Shown: positions 26,500 through 33,673 of the stretch, piece by piece
Layout: the number at the start of each line of letters is the position of its first letter
Position numbering within the stretch: the first letter of the stretch is position 1
NCBI RefSeq assembly: GCF_000407545.1
Contig: NZ_ASWH01000001.1
Span: forward strand, 2,247,501-2,311,500
DNA: 64,000 bases
From: Enterococcus gilvus ATCC BAA-350
GTDB lineage: Bacteria; Bacillota; Bacilli; Lactobacillales; Enterococcaceae
Direction of reading: 5' to 3'
Position numbers and translations under genes: made by a program
The notes under the pieces: model-generated
What the model was told of the DNA's origin: nothing
Databases searched by the model: none
What the model saw: the letters and a program-made list of their open reading frames with translations, nothing else

Positions 26500-26583
26500 T
26501 ATAATATATATGAGCTGGTACTCCTTTTGAATGCTATCTTTTAATACCCAGCTCACTGGCAACCGACCACTGGTTGCCTTTTT
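26500..26583 (+). ncRNA. Putative sRNA, unit A of the + strand cluster
   Basis: TATAAT (26500-26505), seven bases, then arm GAGCTGG (26512-26518) pairing with CCAGCTC (26548-26554) around a 29-base loop. The terminator GGCAACC/GGTTGCC (26558-26578) and five T follow. Predicted transcript is about 72 bases with no ORF. Same plan as the three units at 26985-27269, with entirely different arm sequences. The inner loop holds ACTCC, which could pair with ribosome binding sites (speculative). Confidence 0.6.
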
Positions 26584-26609
26584 CTACGTGATAGGCGACG
26601 TTAGCGGAA

Positions 26610-26828
26610 TTAATTACCGCCCCACGTTACCCACGCTCTTTGTCGAGTTTTTTCAATGCCTAGGTCTATTACTTCATTTGGGTCTTTTCTAGGAAACGAT
26701 TCGCTTTCGTAGCCCATCTCTTCATCAATTACTTGTAAAGCAGTTGCTAAATCTTTTGCTATACATGTGATTTGACCGCTGGACCAGTCTTCTAAAACAC
26801 CATCTCCATGCCAAATAAATAGTTTCAT
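26610..26828 (-). CDS. Small phage protein
   Basis: 72 residues with three Trp in the first and last 20 residues (KLFIWHGDGVLEDWSSGQ; AWVTWGGN). GGAGGTG precedes the ATG. Codon use is like its neighbours. It lies between sRNA-like units A and C, on the opposite strand. No family recognised. Confidence 0.7.
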   Translation of the reverse strand: MKLFIWHGDGVLEDWSSGQITCIAKDLATALQVIDEEMGYESESFPRKDPNEVIDLGIEKTRQRAWVTWGGN

Positions 26829-26984
26829 CCTTTCACCTCCAACAACTCTGGGTTTTCGTAGATAGTTATGATGAATTTAATAGTTTTCTAATTCTTATAA
26901 AAAATAGTGTTATTTTTCTTTGTTCCCATTAAATTTAATCTCCTTTTTAAAGTTTTATCATTTCCTATAACATAATAATTATTA

Positions 26985-27074
26985 TATAATTAATTGTGAA
27001 TTGAATTAATCCGCATAAAACAGCTTCGAAAACGTTCAGTTCACTAACCGTCAATTTATCTTGACGGTTTTTTT
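26985..27074 (+). ncRNA. Putative sRNA, unit C of the + strand cluster
   Basis: TATAAT (26985-26990), six bases, then the 10-pair stem GTGAATTGAA (26996-27005)/TTCAGTTCAC (27035-27044) around a 29-base loop. The terminator AACCGTCAA/TTGACGGTT (27046-27069) runs into seven T. No ORF. Part of a 468-base gene-free stretch (26829-27296) that consists mainly of three such units. Confidence 0.62.
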
Positions 27075-27078
27075 ATGT

Positions 27079-27172
27079 TAAAATATAAAAGATGAGCTGA
27101 AACCCTTTTACAACTACAATTTCAATTTGAAATCCCAGCTCATTGACCGCTACTAAATAGCGGTCTTTTTTT
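27079..27172 (+). ncRNA. Putative sRNA, unit B of the + strand cluster
   Basis: A TAAAAT/TATAAA -10 region (27079-27089) is followed by arm ATGAGCTG (27092-27099), pairing with CAGCTCAT (27136-27143). A further hairpin sits inside the loop. The terminator GACCGCTA/TAGCGGTC (27145-27165) and seven T follow. The closing arm shares GAGCTG with unit A, showing relatedness, while the terminator sequence is different. Confidence 0.58.
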
Positions 27173-27188
27173 GTTTAGTGTAACGTTG

Positions 27189-27269
27189 TATAATACACTC
27201 AGGTTAGATAAATAATTTTCTGATCAATCTAACTTAATGACTGCCGGACCATACTTCAGCAGTCTTTTT
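27189..27269 (+). ncRNA. Putative sRNA, unit D of the + strand cluster
   Basis: TGTATAAT (-10 at 27189-27194), six bases, then arm AGGTTAGAT (27201-27209) pairing with ATCTAACTT (27227-27235). The terminator GACTGC/GCAGTC (27239-27264) and five T follow. The -10 element begins 17 bases after the T-run of unit B, so the units are packed head to tail, each with its own promoter and stop. Confidence 0.6.
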
Positions 27270-27296
27270 CTATGCAGCTGGCGTGGATTGCGGAAC

Positions 27297-27620
27297 TTAC
27301 TTCCAGCTAAATTCCAATTTTTCTGTAGTATATTTCAGCCCCATTAATCCCGTTTTTCGCTCTTTGATGAACGCAACGCTAATCCCCGGTAGTTTTTCTT
27401 TTAGTTTAATTACAGTTCGCGGATCTCTCAAACGGCGATTAAGATATTCATCACTTTCTGGTAAAGGCGTGGTCCGTCTTAACTCGATGATATAACCCGA
27501 ATAGCCCTGCTGTGCCGATTTTTTAAACACGGTGGGGAAATCATTCTTTTCGTACCAACGCTCAAACCACAATTCAAAAGATTTATCGTTTGTGTTTTTT
27601 AGTTCTTCAATCAGACTCAT
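27297..27620 (-). CDS. Phage protein of unknown function
   Basis: 107 residues, rich in charged residues with Trp at both ends (FELWFERWYEKNDF; KLEFSW). The pattern LRDPRTVIKLKEKLPGISVAFIKERKTGLMGLKYT suggests an alpha/beta fold. AGGAGGAC precedes the ATG. It is followed downstream by the sRNA cluster on the other strand. Not recognised. Confidence 0.7.
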   Translation of the reverse strand: MSLIEELKNTNDKSFELWFERWYEKNDFPTVFKKSAQQGYSGYIIELRRTTPLPESDEYLNRRLRDPRTVIKLKEKLPGISVAFIKERKTGLMGLKYTTEKLEFSWK

Positions 27621-27635
27621 TCGCCGTCCTCCTAA

Positions 27636-27923
27636 TTATTGAAAAGTGTTATCAAGAAAAACTTCATGCAACACTATCGCAACTCTGTTTATTTGTTCCT
27701 CATCCTGATCATCAATACCAGCTTCATGGAAAATTGCGTGGGTCAGCTCGTGAACGAAAGTTTGATGCTTTTTTTGATCTGACAACTCTTTCCATAATCG
27801 AATTTTTGCTTCTTGGTAATCACATTCTCCCCAACGGAAACCTTCACCTTCATTTGGTATATGGTCCACTAATTGGACGTGGTACAATATTCCGCCGACT
27901 TTAATCTCCGTAGGTATCTTCAA
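27636..27923 (-). CDS. Small zinc metallopeptidase-like protein (HExxH)
   Basis: 95 residues. HELTHAIFHEAG (about 57-68) is a zinc peptidase motif of the ImmA/IrrE or SprT type with the second Glu further on. The N-terminal half is a short beta sheet (KVGGILYHVQLVDH). The likely start is TTG (27923), overlapping the upstream gene by 23 bases. It is much shorter than the ImmA-like protein at 38949. Substrate is unknown; phage versions may cleave repressors or host factors. Confidence 0.8.
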   Translation of the reverse strand: MKIPTEIKVGGILYHVQLVDHIPNEGEGFRWGECDYQEAKIRLWKELSDQKKHQTFVHELTHAIFHEAGIDDQDEEQINRVAIVLHEVFLDNTFQ

Positions 27924-28116
27924 GTAAATTCACCGGACTTCCTTTTCTAAATACTCCAACTATTGAAATCTCTACTCCTTCTAGAAAATCGTGACGAGCA
28001 CTTTCTCTCATAACAAGAGCATTTGCATGTTTGTAGCTTTCTGCTTTGATCGGGAAGAGAAATAGTTGCTCTTCTTGGGTTTCAATTAATACATTGTATT
28101 CTTCCATTATGTTCAT
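27901..28116 (-). CDS. Small phage protein
   Basis: 71 residues. YNVLIETQEEQLFLFPIKAESYKHANALVMRESARHDF suggests a small beta-alpha-beta domain. Two ATG codons three codons apart are both served by AGGAAAGG. The 3' end overlaps the metallopeptidase gene, so the two are coupled. Not recognised. Confidence 0.65.
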   Translation of the reverse strand: MNIMEEYNVLIETQEEQLFLFPIKAESYKHANALVMRESARHDFLEGVEISIVGVFRKGSPVNLLEDTYGD

Positions 28117-28271
28117 TCCTTTCCTACGTGATTGTGGTCATTATTTGACTTTTTTCTCTTTCTAATTTCTTTTTCATCCTCTTTTTTTTCAAAGTGATAG
28201 GTTTTCTTTATTGTCCAAAAATTTAATACATTATTTAGAAAATTGAATCCTTAGTTAGGAGTAATCAATTC

Positions 28272-28499
28272 ATGCCTTATTACTTTCATAGTAAAAGAAG
28301 AAACCATAGAGGATATCTTATTATTCATGAACAAACTTGCCCGAATCTCCCCTCCCCTAAATGCAGGGAAAAAATAGGTAGATATCGGAATAAAAAAAAT
28401 GCTCTTAAAGTAGTAAAGAACTTGCACAAGGGCAAAGGACTTAAATTCAAGTATTGTCAAAAATGCCTAAAGGTCAGCTCGTTAAAGGGTACAGAATAG
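28272..28499 (+). CDS. Small Cys/His-rich protein on the anti-lytic strand
   Basis: 75 residues, very basic. The pattern H-x4-C-x2-LP (IIHEQTCPNLP), then IGRYRNKKNALK, then YCQKC suggests one zinc-binding site made of His, Cys and a C-terminal CxxC. A similar spacing is familiar from uncharacterised bacterial proteins with HEVH..C..LP and YCC ends, recalled from memory. TAGGAG lies 11 bases before the ATG. It is + strand inside a - strand operon, so it has its own promoter and may be expressed in the lysogen. Confidence 0.6.
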   Translation: MPYYFHSKRRNHRGYLIIHEQTCPNLPSPKCREKIGRYRNKKNALKVVKNLHKGKGLKFKYCQKCLKVSSLKGTE

Positions 28500-28609
28500 C
28501 ATTTAAAATTTCCGACTACTGAAGATATCCAAATTCCTCCATTAACCAATCTTTACATTTACAAAGCAATTTATTAGATTTATTATTAGCATTAAAGGGA
28601 GGATTAATA

Positions 28610-28915
28610 ATGAAAAAAATATGCTTTGTATTAAACTTTTGCTCCGGATTAAACTTTACTTCAATGTTTGCCGGACAAGCTCGAAGTTATAACAATGATT
28701 TTAAGGATTATTTTTCAAAGTATTATGATGTTTCAACTAACTATACTAGAGATGAATATACAGTTGATTATCTAGTCGTTCCAAAATCATTCCCTACTTT
28801 CCATAATGAAAATAATCTTCGAATAATCGAGGTTCCAGCTAACTTGCTTATGAAAAAAGAGTTTAAAAAAATAAAGGATTATATTGACGATTATTTTTCT
28901 GATCACTGCTATTGA
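28610..28915 (+). CDS. Unknown protein on the anti-lytic strand
   Basis: 101 residues, low GC. GGGAGG at ideal spacing before the ATG supports it as real. Sequence ICFVLNFCSGLNFTSMF at the N terminus could be a short hydrophobic strand or weak signal. The later part reads as alternating strands and a Lys-rich helix (KKEFKKIKDYIDDYF). A faint likeness to PTS IIB folds is not reliable. It follows the Cys/His gene by 110 bases on the same strand. Confidence 0.6.
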   Translation: MKKICFVLNFCSGLNFTSMFAGQARSYNNDFKDYFSKYYDVSTNYTRDEYTVDYLVVPKSFPTFHNENNLRIIEVPANLLMKKEFKKIKDYIDDYFSDHCY

Positions 28916-28964
28916 TGCCACAAGACAAAAATCGTTTTAGTATTCCTCCGTGATAGCCCCAGAT

Positions 28965-29174
28965 TTAGGAGCTTTTCATGTGAGAATCAAAACAATTCTC
29001 TACTTCTTCACGGATTTGTTCCATCGTTGCTGGCATTTGTACAAACCAAGCGTTAGCACCTAAAATTTCACTAATAACAACATCTTTAGGTACTGATTTC
29101 TCATAATTCTTTGGCATTGCTCGAATAAATAGTTTTACTTTACGATCAATATTTTTCCTGTCACATGCTCTCAT
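28965..29174 (-). CDS. Small phage protein
   Basis: 69 residues (DRKNIDRKVKLFIRAMPKNYEKSV at the N terminus). The start overlaps the end of the upstream small ORF by 3 bases (AAATGAGA), implying translational coupling to that ORF. No domain recognised. Confidence 0.65.
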   Translation of the reverse strand: MRACDRKNIDRKVKLFIRAMPKNYEKSVPKDVVISEILGANAWFVQMPATMEQIREEVENCFDSHMKSS

Positions 29175-29353
29175 TTCTTCACCAACTTTTTAGTAAATGG
29201 ATTTTTTTCAAACAATTCTCCTGATGAAATATTTACAACGATCACAATTCCGTTAACCTCTGCAGAAAAATGAATTTCATCCCATTGGCGATAGTTTTTA
29301 AGTCGATAATATCCATACTTTTCTGCGATTTGTCTGATCTTTTATTTGGGCAT
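29171..29353 (-). pseudogene. Small coupled gene with a stop at codon 4
   Basis: A ribosome site AGAGGAG lies 6 bases before ATG CCC AAA TAA. Beyond the TAA the frame is open for 56 codons with protein-like content (IRQIAEKYGYYRLKNYRQWDE) and ends in a TGA that overlaps the ATG of the next gene. The upstream helicase gene stops a few bases before the ATG. The layout shows this was a coupled gene; the TAA is a nonsense mutation, a sequencing error, or a bypass/restart site. Confidence 0.65.
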
Positions 29354-29356
29354 AGG

Positions 29357-30946
29357 CTACTCCTCTGTATAGGTACTTGGAGTGATTCCTTGAGGTAGTC
29401 TCCAACCATTTGCTGCAATCCGCCCGATCATCTTACTGGCCGATTCAAAGCTCCACGTTCCTACATTGAGAAATCCACGTTGTTCAAGTTGTCTGATTTG
29501 TTTAGGTGTAGCTAATCCCTCTACGCGTCGTTTCTCTAAACGTTCAAGCATTTTTGTTGCTTTACCAGCGTTATCAATTTGATCAGGGAGAATTCCCAAT
29601 TTTTCTAACGTCTTGATTTGTTTGTCAGACGGCGGGGCCATTTCCCATCCAAATGATGGAACATAACTTGATAAATCTTCTGCCTGGATTGACATTTCAA
29701 ATTGAAGCGGATCAACAAGCTTGCGTTTTCGCTTTCGCATTTCTGCTAACTGCTTCGCCAACGCTTCTTCACGTTCGGAAACAACGTCTTTTTCTGCTTG
29801 CACCTCTGCCTCCTCAAGATCGATAGCAAAACCTGTTTCGCTAGATTCTTCGATATTCTCAGTCATTTTCTTAGCGACTTCATCAGTGTTGGCAATTAGA
29901 TGTGCTGGATGACAAAGCTCGTGTCGTTCTGTATGCCATAAGAAGTCTAATAAAAGAAGCTCCTCTTTTCCTTCATACAGGCGCGTTCCTCGTCCTACCA
30001 TTTGGCTATAAAGTGATCGGACTTTTGTTGGTCGAAGAACTACAATACAATCGACTGACGGACAATCCCAGCCCTCGGTTAACAGCATCGAATTACAAAG
30101 GACATTGTATTTATCATTGTCAAAGTCCTCCAAAATTTCAGCACGATCTTTAGACTCTCCATTAACTTCTGCAGCTCTAAATCCACGATCGTTTAAAATA
30201 TCACGGAACTTCTTAGAAGTCTTTACTAATGGAAGAAAAATGACGGATTTACGATCCTTACAATGTTTAGCCATCTCGTCTGCAATCTGGTAGAGGTACG
30301 GATCAAGTGCAGTTCCTAAATCCTTGGTAGAGAAGTCGCCTGCTTGTTGCTTAACTGCAGACAAGTCTAATTTCAATGGTAAAGTCAGAGCCTTAATCGG
30401 TGATAGGTAACCTTCTTTGATTGCCTGTGGTAATGAATATTCATAGGCTAAGCTTTCGAAGTAGGAGCCCAAATTTCGCATATCTCCACGGTCAGGCGTT
30501 GCAGTAACACCTAATACATTGGCGTCTTCAAAGTGCTGCAGAACTCGTTGGTAGCCATCACTAATACAGTGGTGAGCTTCATCAACTACAATTGTGTCAA
30601 AAAAATTAGGTGGAAATTGTGATAAGCGTTTTTCTCGCATTAATGTTTGAACAGATCCGACGACTACTCTGAAAAAACTTCCGATACTAGTTTGGTCTGC
30701 TTTTTCGGTTGCAGTTTTAAGTCCTGTGGACTTTTGTAGCTTGTCAGAAGCTTGGTCCAGTAATTCACCGCGATGAGCGAGGACGAGCACGCGCTCGCCC
30801 TTTTTCACTCGATCCTCGATGACCTTACTGAATACGATTGTCTTTCCGCATCCGGTGGGGAGAACTAAAAGGGTTCGTTTCTTCTCATTTTTCCACTCCT
30901 GCTGGATGGCTTCTCGTGCTTCTTGCTGATAAGGTCTAAGTTGCAT
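29357..30946 (-). CDS. DEAD/DEAH-type superfamily 2 helicase
   Basis: 529 residues. Helicase motifs: I LPTGCGKT (about 31), Ia AHRGELL, II DEAH, III VTATP, IV-VI SVIFLPLV..., LLTEGWDCPSVDCIVVLRPT and QMVGRGTR. The start QLRPYQQEA is the usual Q-motif region. The C-terminal 170 residues repeat a degenerate KxxKTLEKLGI / KQIRQLEQRGF element that might bind DNA. Phage versions unwind recombination or replication intermediates. First-rank neighbour of Sak4-like and DUF669 genes. Confidence 0.93.
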   Translation of the reverse strand: MQLRPYQQEAREAIQQEWKNEKKRTLLVLPTGCGKTIVFSKVIEDRVKKGERVLVLAHRGELLDQASDKLQKSTGLKTATEKADQTSIGSFFRVVVGSVQTLMREKRLSQFPPNFFDTIVVDEAHHCISDGYQRVLQHFEDANVLGVTATPDRGDMRNLGSYFESLAYEYSLPQAIKEGYLSPIKALTLPLKLDLSAVKQQAGDFSTKDLGTALDPYLYQIADEMAKHCKDRKSVIFLPLVKTSKKFRDILNDRGFRAAEVNGESKDRAEILEDFDNDKYNVLCNSMLLTEGWDCPSVDCIVVLRPTKVRSLYSQMVGRGTRLYEGKEELLLLDFLWHTERHELCHPAHLIANTDEVAKKMTENIEESSETGFAIDLEEAEVQAEKDVVSEREEALAKQLAEMRKRKRKLVDPLQFEMSIQAEDLSSYVPSFGWEMAPPSDKQIKTLEKLGILPDQIDNAGKATKMLERLEKRRVEGLATPKQIRQLEQRGFLNVGTWSFESASKMIGRIAANGWRLPQGITPSTYTEE

Positions 30947-31003
30947 AGTTTTTTCCTTTCTTTATTGTTATAATTAAAAAAACTACTGTTAAGGATGAAA
31001 AAG

Positions 31004-31804
31004 ATGGGACAATATGAGTTACGGAAAGAGGCAGTTGCACTCTTAAAAAAAATTGATACTAATAGAGACAACTACATCATTATTCATTACGCTTGTGAGA
31101 ACTTTAAACTAGGTCAAACAATATCCGCTGTCGCAGTAAGACAATTTAGAGATGGTCAAACCCAGTCATTCTCATTAAACAAAACGGCTCAAACAATGGG
31201 GATTTCTACCAAAGAAATTCCTTCTCAGATAGAAACTATTGAACGAAAAATGTTAGATGATTTTTTCAAATATGTTGAATCTCACAAAACTTATAATTGG
31301 ATTCATTGGAATATGAGCTCTGATAATTTTGGTTTTAAAGGCTTAGAACATCGATATGAAGTTTTACAGGGAACCCCTGTTATAATTGATGACTCAAGAA
31401 AGATTAATTTGTCACATTTATTTATAGAGCTATATGACAAAGGTTACGCTGCCCATCCACGTTTAGAAAACTTAATGGAAATGAACTACATCGCTCCAAA
31501 AGATCTTTTCCCAGGATTTATCGATGAACCAGATGAACTTGATGAAACTGATCTTCTTCACAAAGGTAGATATAAAGAAATACAAATCTCATGTTTAAGA
31601 AAAGTTGATGTTTTTTCAAATTTTTTAAACCTGGCTATAGACGACACTCTTATTGTTAAAACACCAAAGCATAAAAGATATGGTTTAACTATAAGAGGCC
31701 GGCTAGCTGCATTAAATGAGTACATTTGGTTTAAGCCAATAACGTATTTTATTACTTTTCTTATTGGTTACTTTCTTGAGAAATTTTTAGATACTTTTTT
31801 TTGA
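31004..31804 (+). CDS. Putative lysogeny-expressed accessory (moron) protein with C-terminal membrane helix
   Basis: 266 residues from the ATG at 31004 (AAGGATG upstream, TATAAT at 30969-30974). Residues about 20-230 have a pattern seen in RNase H-like or DEDD-type folds: strand YIIIHYACENF, strand ISAVAVRQF, then TYNWIHWNM, and LSHLFIELY. The catalytic acids are not clearly complete. The C terminus (about 240-262) is a membrane helix. It is the only large gene opposite to the replication operon, so expression in the lysogen and a superinfection or defence role are plausible but unproven. Confidence 0.7.
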   Translation: MGQYELRKEAVALLKKIDTNRDNYIIIHYACENFKLGQTISAVAVRQFRDGQTQSFSLNKTAQTMGISTKEIPSQIETIERKMLDDFFKYVESHKTYNWIHWNMSSDNFGFKGLEHRYEVLQGTPVIIDDSRKINLSHLFIELYDKGYAAHPRLENLMEMNYIAPKDLFPGFIDEPDELDETDLLHKGRYKEIQISCLRKVDVFSNFLNLAIDDTLIVKTPKHKRYGLTIRGRLAALNEYIWFKPITYFITFLIGYFLEKFLDTFF

Positions 31805-31960
31805 TTCTAGTATTTTTTCTTCAAAAAAGTGTATTGCCTCATCAATATCTTTTGTCGTTATGGGAAAGCTACCTTTAAATAGATTTTTGACCTCTATTAG
31901 AGCTGCTAGTTTTAAATAATTAGCTTTGGCAGAGGTTTCTTTATGCTCTTGTTCAATCAT
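31787..31960 (-). CDS. Small helical phage protein, end overlaps the + strand gene
   Basis: 57 residues: IEQEHKETSAKANYLKLAAL then FPITTKDIDEAIHFFEEKI. GGGAG lies 8 bases before the ATG. Its last 18 bases overlap the end of the convergent + strand gene. It sits between a DUF2303-like gene and the helicase. Charged amphipathic helices are suggested; no family recognised. Confidence 0.65.
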   Translation of the reverse strand: MIEQEHKETSAKANYLKLAALIEVKNLFKGSFPITTKDIDEAIHFFEEKILESKKSI

Positions 31961-31972
31961 AATGATTCTCCC

Positions 31973-32719
31973 TTACGCTAAAATAGTGACTCGCTTTGAT
32001 TCAACTTCTTCACTAAGTTGTTCTTTTAAATATTCCCGAATGTTCACAATCGCTTGATTTCTCCAAGCCCCACCATCTGCTTCAAAGATCGCACCGCGTG
32101 GTCCATCTTTCATACGGAAGATGAATTGACTTTCTGGTTGTTCAACTTCTAAGAAGGTACGGTATGGGGCAAGTATCACTGGATTTGGCACTTTCACATC
32201 CGCTTTTGATGCAACCCCCTGATTGATAGTGACTGCTTGACTCACACCGTCGTCTCCAGTTTTCTTAACATTTTCCTCTGAAATATTCCCAATAACTTGA
32301 AGTAAAATCTGACGATCGCTGTTAAGGACAAATTTTGATTGCAAAGCAATGTTGAACTCCTCTGTATCCATGAAATAGTTAAAATCGAATTTGGGAATGA
32401 TTGCTTGTGCTACTGCCAATTTTTCACGACTGCCATCTCCTGCAATCAAACCCTTTAAATAAACAGCAGATTCATTTTTCACATGAATGATTAGAGATTC
32501 ATCCTGACGATCCAGATTAGATTGAACATATTTGACAAAACCTGATAGTGTATTCAACATCAATGGTTCTTCTGCATTAAAAACTTTCGGATAAATTTCC
32601 TCTACATTCCCCGCAGTGTTTACTGCAAATAGGCGATCATCTTCCATTTCCACTAGTCGTTCGTGTGGTTTTGTTTCCATTTCAGTCATAAATTTGATTG
32701 CATCTTTAGTTAAGTCCAT
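31973..32719 (-). CDS. DUF2303-like phage recombination-module protein
   Basis: 248 residues. The C-terminal segment LAPYRTFLEVEQPESQFIFRM followed by GAIFEADGGAW is the pattern I associate with DUF2303 (YfdQ-like) proteins. N-terminal FVKYVQSNLDRQDE fits. Function in the family is unknown, but genes of this kind lie in phage replication/recombination modules, as here next to DUF669 and Sak4-like genes. Confidence 0.72.
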   Translation of the reverse strand: MDLTKDAIKFMTEMETKPHERLVEMEDDRLFAVNTAGNVEEIYPKVFNAEEPLMLNTLSGFVKYVQSNLDRQDESLIIHVKNESAVYLKGLIAGDGSREKLAVAQAIIPKFDFNYFMDTEEFNIALQSKFVLNSDRQILLQVIGNISEENVKKTGDDGVSQAVTINQGVASKADVKVPNPVILAPYRTFLEVEQPESQFIFRMKDGPRGAIFEADGGAWRNQAIVNIREYLKEQLSEEVESKRVTILA

Positions 32720-32723
32720 TTAA

Positions 32724-33152
32724 TTATCCTCTTTTCTTTTGTAGGTCGATAATTTGTTGGTTCTTCGCTTCTTCTTTTTCGATGACATCGATTGGTTGTC
32801 CAACATCTGTTTTTGGTTGACCTGTGTCAGTATCAATATATGTTTGCCCTGGTACTTCAGATTTCAATTCATGCGCTTCAACTTTGCCTGTTGTTAGGTC
32901 TTTACCGGTTAATACGGTAGTGGCTACTCCTTCAACCGGTGCTAATTTCGTTGTAAAGTCACTAGATAAAGAGATAACTTTTCGGGTTTCATCCGGCTTA
33001 AATTCAAGTTTGATAGTTACGCCTCGCTTAGCAGTGGCTGCAGTATTTGGATCATGAATATTGGCAAATACTTTTTGTAGCTCGCCGTCCAATTTTTCTT
33101 GGACGGCGCCATTCGCTAACTCTGATAATTGAAGATCAATCGGTTTTTCCAT
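32724..33152 (-). CDS. Phage replication-module protein (often called replication terminator protein)
   Basis: 142 residues. LSELANGAVQEKLDGELQKVFANIHDPNTAATAKRGVTIKLEFKPDE is a widely shared pattern in Firmicutes phages whose annotation as replication terminator protein has little support. The C-terminal third is disordered in appearance and charged (TDTGQPKTDVGQPIDV). Neighbour to DUF2303-like and DUF669 genes, so a recombination or single-strand DNA role is likely. Confidence 0.7.
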   Translation of the reverse strand: MEKPIDLQLSELANGAVQEKLDGELQKVFANIHDPNTAATAKRGVTIKLEFKPDETRKVISLSSDFTTKLAPVEGVATTVLTGKDLTTGKVEAHELKSEVPGQTYIDTDTGQPKTDVGQPIDVIEKEEAKNQQIIDLQKKRG

Positions 33153-33165
33153 TTATAAATTCCTC

Positions 33166-33660
33166 CTAAAATGCTCCTGGTTGAAATCCGCCTTGTTGCT
33201 GCGTTTGTTGTGCTACGACACCGTTATTTGCTGCTGGCGCTAAATATTCATCAATTTGATTGTTTTCGCCCGGAGACCCATCTTTTTTGGTGTATTTATT
33301 AACTTTCAATTTCGCATTACCTCGACTACCAACCACATTCCCCCAATTAGGTGCGAACGGTTGACCGATGACCGGAGCTTGACCAATACCAGTAAAGAAT
33401 TGAGTAAGTTTCCACTGCCATTTTTTTACCATGTACAAACGATCAAAAACTTTCGTCGTCCCTTCTGCACCAGTGAACTCCATTTCAATCTCGGCGTAAG
33501 GTGTGCCATTTTGAATCTTAGTAGAATTTCCATCATAGATTTTCCGTTCAAATCCAGTTACCGTAAATGGATATTCTCCATCGGGAAATAGTGTGAATGT
33601 ACTCTCTTCGGCATTAAAACTGTCGCCCCATCCAATAAATTCGTTTTCTTCGTTGTTCAT
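33166..33660 (-). CDS. DUF669 protein, probable single-strand DNA handling
   Basis: 164 residues. It shows the DUF669 opening (EFIGWGDSFNAEESTFTLFPDGEYPFTV) and the core of FERKIYDGNSTKIQNG. The Gln/Gly/Pro-rich tail (VVAQQTQQQGGFQPG) resembles the flexible C terminus of single-strand binding proteins. Always adjacent to Sak4 or RecT-like genes in such phages. AGGAGGAT precedes the ATG. Confidence 0.85.
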   Translation of the reverse strand: MNNEENEFIGWGDSFNAEESTFTLFPDGEYPFTVTGFERKIYDGNSTKIQNGTPYAEIEMEFTGAEGTTKVFDRLYMVKKWQWKLTQFFTGIGQAPVIGQPFAPNWGNVVGSRGNAKLKVNKYTKKDGSPGENNQIDEYLAPAANNGVVAQQTQQQGGFQPGAF

Positions 33661-33673
33661 TTAAAATATCCTC

